Below, piece after piece: positions 61,798 through 64,000 of a stretch of DNA of 64,000 bases. Below the pieces are notes generated by a model. That model was not told the origin of the DNA. It ran no database searches and was given only the letters and a program-made list of their open reading frames with translations. Every line of letters starts with the position of its first letter. Position 1 is the first letter of the stretch. Both the position numbers and the translations under genes were made by a program. This DNA is from an uncultured Bacteroides sp. (GTDB taxonomy: Bacteria > Bacteroidota > Bacteroidia > Bacteroidales > Bacteroidaceae). Location: contig URWA01000003.1 of the NCBI GenBank assembly GCA_900551445.1, positions 1 to 64,000 of the forward strand, written 5' to 3'.

Positions 61798-62432
61798 AAC
61801 TTATAGGCAGCAGTAAAGAAGAAAGCAAGGTTACGTGTCTTTGAATAGCTGGCCAGCTTACAAAGACCGAATTCTCCGTCAAGCCCTACCGTCCAGCGCG
61901 GGAAATCCAGTGCGACGCCTCCAAGCAATCCGGCATCGAAACGGCGCAAACCCGGGAGAACCACGTTTCCTATCTCTGAATCCCCAAAGGTATTGTACGA
62001 CAAAGTCAAGTCATCGACTTCAATATCCCGCTTACCTTTCACCCCATAAGCCAAATAAGGTCCTGCGGTGAATACCATATCGAAGTTCGAAGCTGTACCG
62101 ACATGGAAAGCAGCCAGCAAAGGCATTTCAAAATAGTTCTGATTTACATGTACATTCACAATTCCCAGATTGTCCACTCCGGATAAGTCCGCATCCATAC
62201 CGGCTCCTTTGGATACCCAGTTCAATCCGGTCTGGAAAGACACCAGTCCGCTCAGAGGCACATCAATGCCCACTCCTACCTTTTGATTAAACAGAGGAGA
62301 TGAATCTCCTGCATCTTTCCCCATCCAGGTGCTCATACCCAGTCCTAATTTCATACTCCAGGTTACCTTCGTCTGTGCGGCCATTGTCAACACGGTGAAC
62401 AAACAAGCCACTATACATGCAATTCGTTTCAT
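61794..62432 (-). CDS. Outer-membrane beta-barrel protein (PorT-like)
   Basis: A 212-aa barrel of the outer-membrane protein beta-barrel family, with a signal peptide (1-18, TMAAQ). Alternating strands include KVTWSMKLGLGMSTW, GIDVPLSGLVSFQTGLNWV and a C-terminal strand ending in aromatic Tyr-Lys-Phe, the usual signal for barrel insertion. Function unknown. Transcribed alone, convergent with the pump operon. Confidence 0.75.
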   Translation of the reverse strand: MKRIACIVACLFTVLTMAAQTKVTWSMKLGLGMSTWMGKDAGDSSPLFNQKVGVGIDVPLSGLVSFQTGLNWVSKGAGMDADLSGVDNLGIVNVHVNQNYFEMPLLAAFHVGTASNFDMVFTAGPYLAYGVKGKRDIEVDDLTLSYNTFGDSEIGNVVLPGLRRFDAGLLGGVALDFPRWTVGLDGEFGLCKLASYSKTRNLAFFFTAAYKF

Positions 62433-62495
62433 AGGCTTATTAACATATATGAATTACACAAATTTAAGAAGATAAAGCGGAGATACAAATAAAAA

Positions 62496-62532
62496 GGGAG
62501 CAAAAAAGAGATTTCCACCTCTTTTTGCTCCC
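62496..62532 (-). terminator. Terminator of the 177-aa barrel-protein gene
   Basis: GGGAGCAAAAAAGAG (62496-62510) pairs with CTCTTTTTGCTCCC (62519-62532) with one bulged base, and a T run follows on the minus strand. Confidence 0.85.
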
Positions 62533-62559
62533 TTCTCACAAGGTTTTAAATGTTATCTC

Positions 62560-63093
62560 TTAGAATTCGTAATCGATACCAATGGAAATGTTTTCCATAT
62601 CCAGACCGACACCAAATCCATTGCCTTCCATATCACGATAGTAATCGTCGCGATAACCGGCAAAGCCGACCTTCGTAATAAAGCTGAAGTGATCGTTCAA
62701 TTTCAAGGCCAGACCCGGTTTTACGCCAATTTCAAAACCGTTGACAGAATCCGCATGTTTCGCTTTGTAGGTAGAGAAACCGAATCCCATATCCAGGAAC
62801 AGACGCACAATCTTGTTTTCATAGAATGAATAACGTGCATACGGAGCCAACGCAAACGCATTGGAACTAATTCCATGTTCTCCGTCATACCCTTTATGCG
62901 CATAGGCCAGTTCCACGCCCACAGCCCATTGCTTGCTCAGGTTATAACCTACATCCGGTGTAATGGAGAATGAAGTTTTATCCACATCATTGTTTCTCCA
63001 CAAGCTGATACCACCTCCCAAATACACACCTTCCTGTGCACTGGCCGAAATGGCAGCCATGACAATCACTACGAGCAAAAATAACTTTCTCAT
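62560..63093 (-). CDS. Outer-membrane beta-barrel protein (OmpW/OmpA-barrel-like)
   Basis: A 177-aa small barrel with a signal peptide (1-19, ISASAQ). Regularly spaced strands (GVYLGGGISLWRN; PDVGYNLSKQWAVGVELAYAHKG; YARYSFYENKIVRLFLDMGFGF) and a C-terminal strand ending in YEF fit an eight-stranded barrel. Function unknown. Confidence 0.75.
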   Translation of the reverse strand: MRKLFLLVVIVMAAISASAQEGVYLGGGISLWRNNDVDKTSFSITPDVGYNLSKQWAVGVELAYAHKGYDGEHGISSNAFALAPYARYSFYENKIVRLFLDMGFGFSTYKAKHADSVNGFEIGVKPGLALKLNDHFSFITKVGFAGYRDDYYRDMEGNGFGVGLDMENISIGIDYEF

Positions 63094-63164
63094 GATCTTC
63101 TTTTTTTAATTCTACAATTTATTTTGATACACTCATCTCTCTTTCTATCCAAAATCCAGCTTCC

Positions 63165-63359
63165 TCAACCCTGTTTGTGACGGTTGGCTCTCCGGCGACG
63201 ATATTCTGCCTTCATTTTGGCTGAACCCGAGCCATGAAGTCCCGTAATATACGTTTTCTTCTTGGCCTTCGTCTTTACCTTCTCTTCCTTTTTCTTTCCG
63301 TCCGAAGATTTTCCTCCTTTAAAGACAATCCCTTCGGTCAATATCTTTTCAATATCCAT
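63165..63359 (-). CDS. Small highly basic protein of unknown function
   Basis: A 64-aa protein with a Lys/Ser-rich middle (GKSSDGKKKEEKVKTKAKKK) and an Arg-rich end (MKAEYRRRRANRHKQG). Likely nucleic-acid associated or disordered. It is encoded 7 bp downstream of the M23 peptidase gene in the same direction, so it is probably expressed with it. The start ATG is unambiguous (63359) but coding status rests on the operon position and composition. Confidence 0.55.
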   Translation of the reverse strand: MDIEKILTEGIVFKGGKSSDGKKKEEKVKTKAKKKTYITGLHGSGSAKMKAEYRRRRANRHKQG

Positions 63360-63366
63360 AATCTGC

Positions 63367-63984
63367 TTATTTTTTAGGTTGTAATTTTACATGCTTGCCC
63401 GACCTTGTACAAATCAAGGTACGTTTCAAAGGCTGGCGCGTCTGCATATTGAACAAGAGTCCGGGACTGAAATGCTGTCCGTTCACCCGCAGTTCAAAAT
63501 GCAGATGTTCGGTAGTGGCACGCCCCGACCTGCCGGTCAATGCTATGACCTGTCCTGCCTTTACGGTATCTCCCGATGCTACCAGATTCTTGGAATTATG
63601 ACTGTATAAAGTCTCCAGCCCGTTGGCATGACGCACCACAATGACTTTTCCATATCCGCCGTAATGCTTCGCCATCCGTACCACCCCATCGAATACGCAC
63701 ACGATGGAATCATTGGCTTTCGTCTTGATGTCTGCTCCCGAATGTCCACCCCGGCTACCATAGCCCGAAATCACTTTCCCGTTACGGAGCGGAAAGCAGA
63801 ACTGCGAATCGGCCAGACATTCCAGATGAATTTCAAAACGGTTTCCTTTGGCAAACAGTCCCGGAGTCTGTACCCTGACATGATTGCGCTCCATGTGTGT
63901 GAATCCAGTGGATACCGGCACACCGGCCCGAATACTTCCAGCCCAGAAGCACCAGGCAACAATCAACCATACCAACCGCTTCAT
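63367..63984 (-). CDS. M23-family zinc endopeptidase
   Basis: A 205-aa secreted peptidoglycan endopeptidase of the LytM type (signal peptide about 1-20, SIRAG). The zinc site is complete: His and Asp in GGHSGADIKTK (about 79-89) and the H-x-H motif in TEHLHFELRV (about 161-170). The C-terminal tail is basic (RTLICTRSGKHVKLQPKK). It is expected to cut peptide cross-links during growth or division. The start is 17 bp from the window edge, so the promoter is outside or truncated. Confidence 0.88.
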   Translation of the reverse strand: MKRLVWLIVAWCFWAGSIRAGVPVSTGFTHMERNHVRVQTPGLFAKGNRFEIHLECLADSQFCFPLRNGKVISGYGSRGGHSGADIKTKANDSIVCVFDGVVRMAKHYGGYGKVIVVRHANGLETLYSHNSKNLVASGDTVKAGQVIALTGRSGRATTEHLHFELRVNGQHFSPGLLFNMQTRQPLKRTLICTRSGKHVKLQPKK

Positions 63985-64000
63985 CTCACTTGAAATAACA

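Noticed and set aside
1..64000. tRNA, rRNA, IS element or prophage
   Set aside because: No cloverleaf, ribosomal RNA sequence, transposase, integrase or terminal repeats were recognised while reading the window.

Overview
The window looks like chromosome from a gut Bacteroidaceae (Bacteroides/Phocaeicola type). The reasons are a SusC/SusD pair with a hybrid two-component sensor and glycoside hydrolases, an abundance of the Bacteroidetes promoter form (-33 TTTG, 19-20 bp, -7 TAnnTTTG), and typical Bacteroides gene sets such as eukaryotic-like CarB, a paired MacB/FtsX permease operon and an ECF sigma factor with a small membrane partner. I saw no rRNA, tRNA, IS element or CRISPR array.

Layout. 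1-5.9 kb: two FtsX-type ABC permeases behind a sigma-54-type promoter with a tandem upstream site, flanked by two copies of a minus-strand small-RNA-like element. 5.9-8 kb: a small secreted protein, a membrane protein and an ECF sigma factor/membrane partner pair that share a symmetric divergent ECF-type promoter. 8-12.3 kb: an etfB-etfA-acyl-CoA dehydrogenase operon preceded by a thioredoxin-like lipoprotein. 12.3-19.5 kb: YbdG-like mechanosensitive channel, thioesterase, an AAA/PD-(D/E)XK protein, an AspT/YidE-type transporter and a UPF1-like helicase. 19.7-21.6 kb: an AAA ATPase plus DUF4435 pair resembling the PARIS (AriA/AriB) architecture. 21.7-28.2 kb: an Arg/Pro-rich secreted protein, a four-gene overlapping operon (antiporter, tcdA, lolD-like, cvfB-like), and asd.

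28.4-46.7 kb is a polysaccharide utilisation locus. SusC/SusD lie leftward and an HTCS sensor-regulator rightward. A leftward enzyme operon encodes a BNR_4 propeller, a GH105-DUF2264 fusion and two GH43 enzymes. An AT-rich two-ATPase cassette sits inside the locus. The enzyme mix suggests arabinogalactan or a related rhamnose/glucuronate-capped glycan, as an inference. 46.9-55.9 kb is housekeeping: murF, trpS, carB, a TlpA-like protein, yaaA, a decayed TonB-receptor remnant and manA. 55.9-61.8 kb is an AraC regulator divergent from an alpha/beta hydrolase-TolC-EmrA-EmrB export operon. 61.8-64 kb holds two outer-membrane barrel proteins, a small basic protein and an M23 peptidase.

The structure least explained by genes is a set of four intergenic arrays (about 141-235, 15712-15791, 33991-34080, 52763-52892). 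Each is built from tandem degenerate palindromes repeating with an exact 22-bp (21-bp in one case) period. The sequences differ between loci but the geometry is the same.
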